From contig NZ_FOSB01000020.1 in the NCBI RefSeq assembly GCF_900114165.1, positions 1-32,125 of the forward strand: 32,125 bases of DNA. Reading direction: 5' to 3'. Under the pieces are notes generated by a model. The model saw only the letters and a list, made by a program, of their open reading frames with translations, searched no databases and was not told the origin of the DNA. This DNA comes from Halobacillus dabanensis (GTDB lineage Bacteria > Bacillota > Bacilli > Bacillales > Halobacillaceae). Made by a program: the position numbers and the translations under genes. Positions 24,443-32,125 of the stretch are shown here, in pieces; position 1 is the stretch's first letter, and every line of letters begins with the position of its first letter.

Positions 24443-24786
24443 CTAAGGATCACCTTCCTGTTCGTTCGGGAAACATATTAATTTAATTCTATGGTCTTTT
24501 TTATGGCATAACAAGTACTTACATATTTGTTCCTGTTAACAAAACCTATTATGACTCATATCTAAGCAGAGAATCAACAACTAAGCCCGGGGTTTTGGCT
24601 CTGTAGTAGTGCTTGTTAACCAAGCTCACTTATACAAGTGTTATACCGGTATTACGGAAAACCCCCATTTTGTATAAGGGTTAGTTCGGAGGATCCCCGA
24701 TCGTGCATCCTCATAGTCATCAGTTGGTTGAATAGAATGTAAGCTTATACAAGCTTCGATTTTGAAACAAGTTTGGAGGATGTTGT
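24443..24786. other. Divergent regulatory region between the 65-aa ORF and the ABC exporter genes
   Basis: 344 bp without a supportable gene. It contains three CTTATACAAG-like palindromes and one GCTTG-TTAAC-CAAGC palindrome (separate feature). It also has a GAGGAT/ATCCTC hairpin (about 24691-24713) and a likely sigma-A promoter for the exporter at 24724-24752. An open frame on the minus strand crossing into the exporter gene lacks a ribosome binding site and is discounted. Confidence 0.55.
24611..24756. promoter_or_regulatory. Palindrome array and promoter upstream of the ABC exporter operon
   Basis: CACTTATACAAGTG (24627-24640) and AAGCTTATACAAGCTT (24741-24756) are near-perfect palindromes with the shared core CTTATACAAG. 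A third copy (TTTGTATAAG, 24669-24678) is inverted, and GCTTGTTAACCAAGC (24611-24625) is related in its arms. The last palindrome overlaps the -10 (TATACA, 24747) of a promoter with -35 TTGGTT (24724) and a 17-bp spacer. The geometry suits a repressor, possibly the adjacent HxlR protein (inference). Confidence 0.55.
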
Positions 24787-26493
24787 ATGCGTCATATATT
24801 TCCTTATATATCCCCTTATAAACGTTCGGCCTTCCTTGCTTTATTTTTAATGGGTATAGAGTTGGTTGTAGAGCTATTGCAACCAATCTTGATGGCAAAA
24901 ATCATAGATGATGGAATACTGCAAGGGGATTTCAGCGTAGTATCCCTATGGGGAGCTGTACTCCTGGCCTTGTCTCTGCTTGCGTTTGCAGCAGGCATAA
25001 CGAATTCATTTTTCGCAGCTGATCTAAGTCAGGGTGTTGGGTTCGACTTGAGAAGAGACCTTTTTCAGAAGGTGCAGTCCTTCTCTGATCGTCATTTTCA
25101 GCGTTTATCTACACCGAGCCTTGTGACAAGGATTACGAATGATGTAATACAAATACAAAACTTGTTGTTTATGTTCGTGAGAATCGGATTGAGAGCTCCT
25201 TTGTTCATCATCTTTGCATTGATGATGGCTTTCACGATTGATATACAATTGGCCTTGATTCTTCTTGCCAGTGTTCCTGTATTTTTGTTGTTCTTATTTT
25301 TTATATTGAGGAAAGGGGTCCAATGGTTTACCAAAGTACAAAATAAAATTGATAGCTTAAATACAATTATTCGTGAAAACCTGGCGGGTATACGGTTGAT
25401 TAAAGGATTCAATAGAAAATCACATGAAGAAAAAAGATTTTTTCAGGCAAATGAATCTTTGGCCAGTCAAAATAAGAAAGCACTTTGGTTAATGGAAGTG
25501 GCCATGCCTATTGTCATGTTAGGTATGAATGTCATCATTTTGATTTTACTGTTTTTCGGTGCCCGGTTTTTAATTAATGCTGGGATTCAAGCAGGTGAAC
25601 TGGTCGCAATCATTAATTATGCGACGCGTATACTCTTTACTTTTTCTGTCTTCACATTTTTGATCATGGTCATTTCCCGTGGTCAAGCTTCTGCCACAAG
25701 AATTAACGAGGTGTTAGATCAGGATACGGATCAGGTTACCAATAAAGGGCTACCCAGTATTTTGTCAGGGGCTGTCCATTTCGCTGATGTCTCCTTTGAA
25801 CGGGAAGGCAATCCAGTGCTCAACGAGATATCTTTTCACGTCGACGCAGGCAAAATGGTTGGAATTATTGGTGAGACGGGTTCCGGAAAGACTTCCTTAC
25901 TTCACTTAATACCCCGACTTTATGAAAAAAATGCAGGCCAACTCTTTTTAGACGAAATTGAAATAGAGAAAATGGATGTCAAGAGTTTAAGGGGGCAAAT
26001 TAGCATTGTTCCTCAAGAGGTTCACCTTTTTTCTGGAACGGTGCGTGAAAATATTGGATGGGGAAGAGAAACGGCCACATTTGACGAGATAATAGAGGCA
26101 GCAAGAAGCGCGCAAATTCATGAATTTATTGATTCTTTACCAGACGGTTACGATACAGAAATAGGTCAGAAAGGGATCGTCTTTTCTGGAGGGCAAAAAC
26201 AGCGGTTATCTATTGCTAGAGCACTAGTCCGCAAACCAAAAATTCTCCTTTTAGATGATAGTACGAGTGCGCTTGATGCGCATACAGAAAAACGATTACT
26301 AGAGACGTTAGAGGGTCTGTCGTGTACGGTTTTTATCGTGGCGCAGAAAATCAGTTCCATTCAAAAAGCGGATCTTATCCTATTGCTTCACCAAGGGGAA
26401 ATCGTTGCTCAAGGGGCGCACGAAGAACTATTGCAAAATAACGAATATTACTACAACATCCACCATTCTCAACAAGAGGGGGTGAAGTTATGA
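24787..26493 (+). CDS. ABC exporter half-transporter, degenerate-site subunit (YfiB-like)
   Basis: 568-aa type-IV ABC exporter: six transmembrane helices (about 1-300) then one nucleotide-binding domain. Walker A is GETGSGKT (362-369) and the signature is SGGQ (467-470). The residue after Walker B is Asp491 instead of the catalytic Glu, and the H-loop position is Gln520 instead of His. This is the pattern of the partner that forms the degenerate ATP site in heterodimeric exporters (as in YfiB/YfiC or BmrC/BmrD). The ATG at 24787 follows TTGGAGGATGT. It overlaps the second subunit by 4 bp. The likely role is export of drugs or lipophilic compounds; the substrate is unknown. Confidence 0.92.
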   Translation: MRHIFPYISPYKRSAFLALFLMGIELVVELLQPILMAKIIDDGILQGDFSVVSLWGAVLLALSLLAFAAGITNSFFAADLSQGVGFDLRRDLFQKVQSFSDRHFQRLSTPSLVTRITNDVIQIQNLLFMFVRIGLRAPLFIIFALMMAFTIDIQLALILLASVPVFLLFLFFILRKGVQWFTKVQNKIDSLNTIIRENLAGIRLIKGFNRKSHEEKRFFQANESLASQNKKALWLMEVAMPIVMLGMNVIILILLFFGARFLINAGIQAGELVAIINYATRILFTFSVFTFLIMVISRGQASATRINEVLDQDTDQVTNKGLPSILSGAVHFADVSFEREGNPVLNEISFHVDAGKMVGIIGETGSGKTSLLHLIPRLYEKNAGQLFLDEIEIEKMDVKSLRGQISIVPQEVHLFSGTVRENIGWGRETATFDEIIEAARSAQIHEFIDSLPDGYDTEIGQKGIVFSGGQKQRLSIARALVRKPKILLLDDSTSALDAHTEKRLLETLEGLSCTVFIVAQKISSIQKADLILLLHQGEIVAQGAHEELLQNNEYYYNIHHSQQEGVKL

Positions 26494-28265
26494 GAGGAAA
26501 GCATCATCACAGAATCAGTACAAAACCTCCGGAAGTAAATCACATAGGAAGTACACTTAAACGAATATGGCACTATATGGCTGGCCAGAAAGGAAAGTTC
26601 ACCCTCGTATTGGCAGCCATTGTATGCAGTTCCTCTTTATCCTTACTTGGCCCTTATTTGTTAGGATTGACCGTGGACTTTGTTATTGAAGAACCGGAGG
26701 GGACCACTCTCATAAAGATGTTAGGTGTATTGTTCCTTATTTACCTTTTTCATTCTTTATTCCTTTGGCTGGAGAATTACTGGATGATCGGAATTGCACA
26801 AAATGCAGTCAAGAAGATGAGGGCACACCTATTCTCGCATGTTCAACGGTTGCCTGTATTGTATTTCCAAAAAATGCAGCAAGGAGAGTTGATGAGCAGG
26901 CTGACAAATGATATCGAGAATGTGAGTAGAACATTGAACACGGCCGTTGTTCAATTCACAACAAGTCTGTTAACGATTGCTGGGACTGTCGTCATCATGC
27001 TTTGGTTGAGTCCTCTCCTCACGGTATTGACCTTGACCATTGTGCCTGTCATGTATGTCGGCATGAAGTGGATTACCAGACGGACACGTCCCTACTTCCA
27101 AAAACAACAACATGATCTTGGGGAGGTCAATGGCTATGTAGAGGAAATGTTTTCTGGTCAGTCCATCATAAAAATGTTTTCCAAAGAAGAACATGTCGTG
27201 GAAGAGTTCGCTCACAAAAATTCTGATCTGCGTGAGTCAGGCTACTATGCTCAAGTGTATACAGGTTTCATCCCTAAGTTAATGAACATGTTGAACAACG
27301 TCAGTTTTGCAATTATTGTCGGGGCAGGAGGGTTGCTCGCAGTGAACGGATTTGTGTCTATAGGAGTGATTGTTGCGTTTACCACCTATTCTAGACAGTT
27401 CACACGGCCATTAAATGATCTTGCTAATCAATTCAACATGATTCTTTCTGCCGTTGCCGGAGCGGAAAGAGTCTTTCAGGTCCTTGATGAAAAAGAAGAG
27501 CGCCAGGGAGATATGGATGCGATAGAATTGAAGAAAATGAACGGAGACGTTACTTTCAACAATGTAGGGTTTTCGTATGAAGAAGGTCAACAGACGCTGA
27601 TTGACATAAATTTTCATGCTGCGGCTGGTCAGACGGTTGCACTTGTAGGTCCAACAGGTGCTGGAAAAACAACAATCATATCCCTTTTATCCCGTTTCTA
27701 TGATCCTGATGAAGGACGCATTCTTATCGATGGGAAAGACTTAGGTAAGATCGACAGAGGCAGCTTGAGGAATCAAATGGGGGTAGTGTTGCAAGACGCA
27801 ACAATGTTCCATACGAGTATCAGGGAGAACATACGATATGGGCGGCTTGAAGCGACTGATGAAGAGGTCGAAGAAGCAGCCCTGGCAGCTCATGCCCATG
27901 AGTTTATTACCAGGCTCCCAGCGGGGTATGACACCGTTCTCGATTCTGATGGAAAAGGGATAAGTCATGGTCAACGCCAACTTTTGTCCATAGCCCGTGC
28001 CATGATCGCTGACCCTTCCTTGCTTATATTAGACGAAGCAACAAGTAGTATCGATACCGTAACCGAAATGAAAATTAATGCAGGATTAGAAGTATTAATG
28101 AAAGGCCGGACTAGCTTTGTCATTGCCCACCGTCTTCACACGATTCGAGCCGCGGATTTGATTCTTGTTTTAGAAGAAGGACAGATCATCGAAAAAGGTA
28201 CCCACCAATCTTTGATGAGAAAAGGAGGATCCTATGCTGAATTGATCAAGGCTCAAGTTTCTTGA
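26490..28265 (+). CDS. ABC exporter half-transporter, catalytic-site subunit (YfiC-like)
   Basis: 591-aa partner of the preceding gene. A basic, His-rich N-terminal tail precedes six transmembrane helices; the nucleotide-binding domain covers about 355-585. Walker A is GPTGAGKT (387-394). Walker B ends LILDE with catalytic Glu516, and the H-loop is His547. The signature is SHGQ (492-495) instead of SGGQ. Combined with the intact SGGQ of the first subunit, this completes one consensus ATP site and leaves one degenerate, so the two proteins are complementary. Its start overlaps the first subunit's stop (ATGA type). Confidence 0.93.
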   Translation: MRGKHHHRISTKPPEVNHIGSTLKRIWHYMAGQKGKFTLVLAAIVCSSSLSLLGPYLLGLTVDFVIEEPEGTTLIKMLGVLFLIYLFHSLFLWLENYWMIGIAQNAVKKMRAHLFSHVQRLPVLYFQKMQQGELMSRLTNDIENVSRTLNTAVVQFTTSLLTIAGTVVIMLWLSPLLTVLTLTIVPVMYVGMKWITRRTRPYFQKQQHDLGEVNGYVEEMFSGQSIIKMFSKEEHVVEEFAHKNSDLRESGYYAQVYTGFIPKLMNMLNNVSFAIIVGAGGLLAVNGFVSIGVIVAFTTYSRQFTRPLNDLANQFNMILSAVAGAERVFQVLDEKEERQGDMDAIELKKMNGDVTFNNVGFSYEEGQQTLIDINFHAAAGQTVALVGPTGAGKTTIISLLSRFYDPDEGRILIDGKDLGKIDRGSLRNQMGVVLQDATMFHTSIRENIRYGRLEATDEEVEEAALAAHAHEFITRLPAGYDTVLDSDGKGISHGQRQLLSIARAMIADPSLLILDEATSSIDTVTEMKINAGLEVLMKGRTSFVIAHRLHTIRAADLILVLEEGQIIEKGTHQSLMRKGGSYAELIKAQVS

Positions 28266-28348
28266 ACTAAAACGTGTAAAGTAAATTGCAATGTTTTACA
28301 CCTCCGTTTATGTCCAGACATAAGATGGGATATAAGGGAGGAGAAGCT

Positions 28349-29251
28349 ATGTCTCAAAATCAAAGGTATCCTCTATGGACGGATTTACCTTATGCTGGAG
28401 AACAGAGAGCCCCGTTAGTGAATGAAGGGGTTGAATACCAGGCCGGAAAATGGAAGACGTATTTCATTGATCATAGCCGCAGACATGGGTTTACAAAGTT
28501 AGATGGTCGACCGATTCGTCTTGCAATCCGAGACCCGCGTATGATTGATTGGTATCAAGAATTAAAGCAAGTACAGAAGACACTTTCACAATTGACGAAG
28601 GATCAGATACAAATAGCGGTGTATTGGGGGGAAGGTCCGCCATCCAAACAGTGGACTCCTATTGTCGACCGGCTGATTGATACTTATGGAGTAGAAGCAC
28701 CTAGAGCTGCACGGATCCTGGGAGCTGTCTTCAGTGGAATAAATGATGCTTTTGTCGTCTGTTGGTCTTTAAAGTATAAGTGGTTAGTACCACGTCCGAA
28801 TCAGCTTGACTCTAAACTAGCCACCGTCATTTGTACGCCTAAGCATCCTTCTTATCCTTCTGGTCATGCTACGATATCTGGTGCAGCAGAAGTTATATTA
28901 AGCTATTTTTTCCCAGCAGAAAGAAGAAAGTTACGTGATCTGGCTGAGGAGAATGCCCAATCCAGGCTTTACGCTGGGGTTCATTATCCGATTGATAATG
29001 ATGAAGGGTTACGTTTAGGAAGACAGATTGGAAGAATTGCCGTGGAAGAGTTGAAAAAAGATACGATTGATGGAGTACCGCTTGACCGCCCTTTTTCAGA
29101 TTACAGAAATGCTGATCTTTATCCAGAGGATTATCGTCAAGCCATTCCGTTTCGCTTCAATCAGGAATGCAGTTCATTATTACGATCTGATGACTCAGAT
29201 GATGACTCATCTTCCTATACGGAATGGATCGACCCTAAAATGTTTATATGA
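28349..29251 (+). CDS. Vanadium-dependent haloperoxidase/PAP2-superfamily protein
   Basis: 300-aa soluble member of the vanadium haloperoxidase/acid phosphatase superfamily. The vanadate/phosphate-site motifs are K-x-KWLVPRP (about 150-158), PSYPSGHAT with Ser171, Gly172 and His173, and RLYAGVHYPIDNDEG with Arg206 and His212 (the axial His of the family). There is no signal peptide or membrane helices, unlike PAP2 lipid phosphatases. An acidic Ser/Asp tract (DDSDDDSSS) occurs near the C terminus. ATG 28349 follows AGGGAGGAG. Such Bacillus proteins may be phosphatases or haloperoxidases; the sequence does not decide. It appears monocistronic. Confidence 0.85.
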   Translation: MSQNQRYPLWTDLPYAGEQRAPLVNEGVEYQAGKWKTYFIDHSRRHGFTKLDGRPIRLAIRDPRMIDWYQELKQVQKTLSQLTKDQIQIAVYWGEGPPSKQWTPIVDRLIDTYGVEAPRAARILGAVFSGINDAFVVCWSLKYKWLVPRPNQLDSKLATVICTPKHPSYPSGHATISGAAEVILSYFFPAERRKLRDLAEENAQSRLYAGVHYPIDNDEGLRLGRQIGRIAVEELKKDTIDGVPLDRPFSDYRNADLYPEDYRQAIPFRFNQECSSLLRSDDSDDDSSSYTEWIDPKMFI

Positions 29252-29293
29252 TAGTAAAAGAGTAGCTAACCTATGCTGCTCTTTTACTATCAT
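29248..29293 (+). terminator. Terminator of the haloperoxidase-family gene
   Basis: ATGATAGTAAAAGAGTAGC (29248-29266) pairs with GCTGCTCTTTTACTATCAT (29275-29293), with one mismatch. It overlaps the stop codon and is followed by TCTTTC. Confidence 0.8.
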
Positions 29294-29512
29294 TCTTTCG
29301 TTTAGAAGGAGGAAGGATTCGGAATCGATCAAGCAGCAATCCCTTAAGAAGTGGGAGAATATACGGTTCAGAGCTGTCACCACGTTACTCTATAATGGAC
29401 AGTGGGGTCCTGGCATATTATTAAGATAATAGGGAGGTTCCTGAAATTAAGACAAGTAATCATGCACTTCCTGCATATACATGAATAAAAGTTTATTTTA
29501 GGAGGGGTATGT

Positions 29513-29968
29513 GTGGATGCATGGATTTTGTCAGCACGTAAAATCGGGGTACTTTTAGGAGCTATTATTATTGCTCTTGCCGCTTATTTCATCGGGAGCT
29601 TTTTTTGGAAAGGTGCCATTGCTACAACCTCTGCACCCGTCAATGGGGAACCGAGGATCATTAATTTGGTGACAGGCGAATTTAAAGCGGAAACTGCGGA
29701 TGGAAAGAAAATTGAAGCTTACCGCTGGGATCCCGGGACGATTTTTGTTGAAAAGGACGAGCCTTTTAAATTGAGTATTTATGGAGTGAATGGGAAAGAA
29801 CACCCTTTTTATATTGAGGGTACAGATGTGAAAGGGGTGGTGGAACAAGGGAAAGAGACGGTCTTAGACCTGCAATTCAAGGAAGAAGGGATTTATCGCC
29901 TCATATGTACCACCCATTCCGAAATTGCTGCGAACGGACCTATGATTGCTTATATTGTAGTAGACTAG
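29513..29968 (+). CDS. Membrane-anchored cupredoxin-like protein
   Basis: 151-aa protein with one N-terminal transmembrane helix (about 9-32) and an external cupredoxin-like beta domain. Candidate copper ligands are His97 in KEHPFYI, Cys132 and His135 in LICTTHSEI, and possibly Met144 in GPMIAY. The spacing between His135 and Met144 is longer than in classical blue-copper proteins, so the site type is uncertain. It starts at GTG 29513 after AGGAGGGG. It is monocistronic, with a strong terminator after it. The likely role is extracytoplasmic electron transfer or copper binding (inference). Confidence 0.8.
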   Translation: MDAWILSARKIGVLLGAIIIALAAYFIGSFFWKGAIATTSAPVNGEPRIINLVTGEFKAETADGKKIEAYRWDPGTIFVEKDEPFKLSIYGVNGKEHPFYIEGTDVKGVVEQGKETVLDLQFKEEGIYRLICTTHSEIAANGPMIAYIVVD

Positions 29969-29974
29969 CTGTCC

Positions 29975-30007
29975 GGAAGAGACGAACATTCGTCTCTTCC
30001 TTTTTTT
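29975..30007 (+). terminator. Terminator after the cupredoxin gene
   Basis: GGAAGAGACGAA (29975-29986) pairs perfectly with TTCGTCTCTTCC (29989-30000) and is followed by seven Ts. The neighbouring GNAT gene is convergent. Confidence 0.93.
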
Positions 30008-30048
30008 AGTTATTTTTTCATCATAAGGGAAGTTGTACAAAATCAAAA

Positions 30049-30504
30049 CTAGAGAGCTTTTCGGAGAATAATCATATCGAGACCTTGTATCCCATTTTCA
30101 AAAAACGGATCAGGGTACTGTAAAAAGAAATCTTTTTGAATTTCATGAAAGCGGAACCCGGCTTTTTGATAAAAAGCGAGGTTTCCAATGCTCGAATTCG
30201 CTGTACCGACCAGCATTTCTTTATAACCCCTGTTTTGGAAAATAAGTGAAGAGATATCAATCACTTTTTTCCCGATTCCCATCCCCCTAAAGCCCGGTCG
30301 AATAGCAATATTTTTAATCTCTACCGTTTCCTTTCGTGAGAAGAGAAACAAGCATACCCCTATGTGTTGTTGAGCATAGGTGATTTTGTACATTTCCCCT
30401 TCATTCATATAGGTTTTAATAACGGATTCTGATTCATCAGCTAATAAAAGGTCCTTTATGTAATGGATACGATCTTCCACTTCAGTCAGATTAACGTCTT
30501 TCAT
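30049..30504 (-). CDS. GNAT-family N-acetyltransferase
   Basis: 151-aa acetyltransferase. The start is ATG 30504 with AAGGAG about 9 bases upstream; the frame extends to 30618 without translational signals. The acetyl-CoA motif A is IAIRPGFRGMGIGKKVID near the middle, followed by GTANSSIGNLAFYQKAGFRF (motif B). The substrate is unknown. It is convergent with the cupredoxin gene and divergent from the N-hydroxylase gene. Siderophore loci often carry GNAT genes that acylate hydroxylysine, but this one is the short, generic type and a link is speculative. Confidence 0.87.
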   Translation of the reverse strand: MKDVNLTEVEDRIHYIKDLLLADESESVIKTYMNEGEMYKITYAQQHIGVCLFLFSRKETVEIKNIAIRPGFRGMGIGKKVIDISSLIFQNRGYKEMLVGTANSSIGNLAFYQKAGFRFHEIQKDFFLQYPDPFFENGIQGLDMIILRKAL

Positions 30505-30697
30505 ATTTTTCTGCTCCTTTTCTCCCACTATTATCGTATGGATGTGGTTATGATAACATAGAGACAGTGCATCGATTTCTGAAATCAGAATTTTTTCAGA
30601 AAAGTTCGGTGAAGCCATATGCGAGGCGAATAGTATTTCTCCTGTGTCGATAGATCCTTATTAAAAGGCTGGGCTTAGGAAAAAGGAGTAGTGGAAT

Positions 30698-32005
30698 ATG
30701 GAACAACATGATAAGGTTTATGATTTGATCGGAGTGGGGGTAGGCCCCTTTAATTTGAGTTTGGCAGCGCTGCTTGATGAAATAGATGAAGTCGAACCTT
30801 TATTTTTCGAACAAAATGGAACGTTTGAATGGCATCCGGGCATGCTGATTGAAGGGACAAAAATGCAAGTTCCATTCATTGCGGATCTTGTCACTATGGC
30901 GGATCCTACCAACCGGTATAGTTTTTTGAACTATATTAGTAAAAATGAACGCATGTACCAGTTTTACTATTTGCAACGCCTGGACATCCCGCGAAGAGAA
31001 TACAATGATTACTGCCAATGGGTAGCAAGGCAAGTAGAGAGTTGTCGGTTCGGAAAAAGGGTGACAAATGTCCGTCATTTCAAGGATAATGAAGAGATTT
31101 TCGAAGTGGAAGTAACAGATGTGGCAAGCGGCCAGGTTTCTGTGTTCAAGGCTAAGAATTTAGTCATGGGGACCGGGAGCGTCCCTGTCATGCCACGTTC
31201 GTTCAGGGAGGCCCCTTCAGAAGATGTTTTTCATACTGCAGACTTTCTCCCAAATCAAGATCGATGCCGCAAAGCTAGTGCGATCACCGTTGTTGGTTCC
31301 GGGCAGAGTGCTGCCGAAACGTTCCGTGAATTGTTAAAGGAACAGCGAGACTGTGGATATCGTCTTGATTGGATTACACGATCGCCAGGTTTTGAGTCCA
31401 TGGAGGAATCAAAATTGAGCCTGGAGCATTTTTCACCTGATTACGTCAATTATTTTTATCAACTTCCACAAGAGCAAAAAGATGAAATATTTGCAAATCA
31501 AGGGCTGTATTATAAAGGCATTAGTAATCATACGATCAACGATATTTATAATCTTCTTTATGAATACTCTGTCGGCCGAGAAGAATTGAATGTAGGATTA
31601 CAGGTGTTGAGCGAGGTAAAGGATATTAAGCCTAAAGCAAATGGTAAGTATGATTTAGAGTGCTACCATTATCAGAAGAAAGAATCCTTTACCCATGAAA
31701 GTGAGCTTGTCATCGCTGCAACCGGATATAAACCATATGTCCCTGATTTTATTCATCACCTGGAAGACTTACTAGAGTGGGATGAAGAAGGAAGATACAA
31801 AGTGACAGCTGATTACCGTCTCGTTCAGACAAAAGAAACGTCCAATGAAATTTACGTTCATAGTGGCATTTCTCATACGCATGGGGTTGGGAGTACGAAC
31901 CTGGGTCTATCGATTCATAGGAACAAAGTGATTATCAACCACCTAGTCGGTCGAGATTTGTATCCAATGAATGAAAAGAATATTTTCCAGTCCTTTACCG
32001 TATAA
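30698..32005 (+). CDS. L-lysine/L-ornithine N-hydroxylase, siderophore biosynthesis type (IucD/SidA family)
   Basis: 435-aa FAD- and NADPH-dependent monooxygenase that hydroxylates the side-chain amine of lysine or ornithine, the first step to hydroxamate siderophores. FAD motif GVGVGPFNLSLA is near residues 12-23. The substrate region has MQVPFIADLVTMADPTN, the NADPH motif is VVGSGQSAAET near 204, and the family ATGY motif is IAATGYKPY near 343. ATG 30698 follows AAAAAGGAG. Lysine versus ornithine cannot be told with certainty. It stands alone: no siderophore synthetase follows, because an IS3-family element begins 26 bases after its stop. No clear Fur box was found upstream. Confidence 0.88.
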   Translation: MEQHDKVYDLIGVGVGPFNLSLAALLDEIDEVEPLFFEQNGTFEWHPGMLIEGTKMQVPFIADLVTMADPTNRYSFLNYISKNERMYQFYYLQRLDIPRREYNDYCQWVARQVESCRFGKRVTNVRHFKDNEEIFEVEVTDVASGQVSVFKAKNLVMGTGSVPVMPRSFREAPSEDVFHTADFLPNQDRCRKASAITVVGSGQSAAETFRELLKEQRDCGYRLDWITRSPGFESMEESKLSLEHFSPDYVNYFYQLPQEQKDEIFANQGLYYKGISNHTINDIYNLLYEYSVGREELNVGLQVLSEVKDIKPKANGKYDLECYHYQKKESFTHESELVIAATGYKPYVPDFIHHLEDLLEWDEEGRYKVTADYRLVQTKETSNEIYVHSGISHTHGVGSTNLGLSIHRNKVIINHLVGRDLYPMNEKNIFQSFTV

Positions 32006-32030
32006 AATAAAAAGCCCTGACAAGGCTATC

Positions 32031-32125
32031 TGAACTGTAACCCTAAAAATGGACAGTTTAATAAAAAGTGCTAGGCTGCTAATAGGTGACCTCGGTATTG
32101 TACCGGGGTCATTTTTTGTAAGGAC
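32031..32125 (-). mobile_element. End of an IS3-family insertion sequence (partial, runs off the window)
   Basis: The terminus TGAACTGTAACCCTAAAAAT (from 32031) starts with TG and resembles the IS3/IS150-group inverted repeat. Just inside it, the minus strand encodes the conserved C-terminal end of an IS3 OrfB transposase. Only one end is visible; the target duplication and the other end lie beyond the window. Confidence 0.82.
32071..32125 (-). CDS. IS3-family transposase OrfB, C-terminal end (partial)
   Basis: Reading the minus strand from the window edge gives SLQKMTPVQYRGHLLAA followed by TAG (32071-32073). The MTPVQYR-x-HLL ending is characteristic of DDE-type transposases (OrfB/InsK-like) of IS3-family elements, IS150 group. 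Only 17 codons are in the window, so intactness cannot be judged. Confidence 0.8.
   Translation of the reverse strand, partial: SLQKMTPVQYRGHLLAA

Noticed and set aside
24641-24898. Minus-strand open frame across the exporter promoter
   Set aside because: It has no ribosome binding site and overlaps the start of the exporter and the palindromes.
29067-29429. 120-codon open frame overlapping the haloperoxidase-family gene
   Set aside because: A shifted-frame shadow that runs through the terminator hairpin; no ribosome binding site or recognisable domain.
30544-30562. Possible Fur box (GTTATGATAAC core) between the GNAT and N-hydroxylase genes
   Set aside because: Only about half of the 7-1-7 positions match and the site is 135 bp from the N-hydroxylase start.
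1-32125. CRISPR arrays, tRNA/rRNA genes, prophage genes
   Set aside because: No regularly spaced repeats, no cloverleaf or rRNA-like sequence and no phage structural genes were seen in my reading.

Overview
The window looks like chromosome from a moderately halophilic, Gram-positive, low-to-mid GC member of the Bacillaceae (Halobacillus or Virgibacillus-like; this is inference). Supporting signs are strong AGGAGG-type ribosome binding sites, Bacillus-style gene families (Ku/LigD, ThiW, TenA with Cys135, DUF3221 and CAP lipoproteins, HxlR, YfiB/YfiC-type ABC exporters), GC-rich intergenic repeats of the kind seen in halophilic and alkaliphilic Bacillaceae, and ectoine catabolism genes.

Layout. 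1-540 holds two non-coding repeat copies. 541-3387 is a divergent non-homologous end-joining pair: ligD (minus) and ku (plus). 3758-20425 is dominated by a compatible-solute degradation locus in two arms. The left arm is eutB plus a PucR-family regulator (3758-6413). The right arm is a threonine-synthase-like gene on the minus strand (11927-13147), divergent from a tight six-gene operon (13350-20425): ectoine hydrolase doeA, ornithine-cyclodeaminase-like eutC, a cystathionine gamma-synthase/lyase-family enzyme, an M20 deacetylase (DoeB2 type), an ACT-less homoserine dehydrogenase, and an aldehyde dehydrogenase (DoeC-like). Between the arms sit a DUF3221 lipoprotein, a thiamine salvage module with two TPP riboswitches (thiW; tenA-thiD-thiM-thiE), and an aldo/keto reductase broken by an apparent one-base frameshift.

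The right operon ends at a perfect terminator (20424-20465). Then come a 68-aa cysteine-rich protein, a third repeat copy, a CAP-domain lipoprotein, an SGNH hydrolase, a Gfo/Idh/MocA oxidoreductase, an HxlR regulator with a 65-aa ORF, and a heterodimeric ABC exporter preceded by repeated palindromes. The window closes with a vanadium-haloperoxidase-family protein, a membrane-anchored cupredoxin, a GNAT acetyltransferase, a lysine/ornithine N-hydroxylase (siderophore type) and, from 32031, the end of an IS3-family insertion sequence.

How the genes work together. DoeA would open the ectoine ring to N-acetyl-diaminobutyrate and the M20 enzyme would deacetylate it. EutB and EutC probably handle the hydroxylated branch. 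DoeC would oxidise aspartate semialdehyde to aspartate. The gamma-lyase-family enzyme, the homoserine dehydrogenase and the threonine-synthase-like protein are not part of the described proteobacterial pathway, while EutA, the DoeD transaminase, a transporter and the EnuR regulator are absent here. The locus may therefore be a Gram-positive variant of (hydroxy)ectoine catabolism with its own downstream chemistry and a PucR-type regulator. That is the most interesting item in the window.
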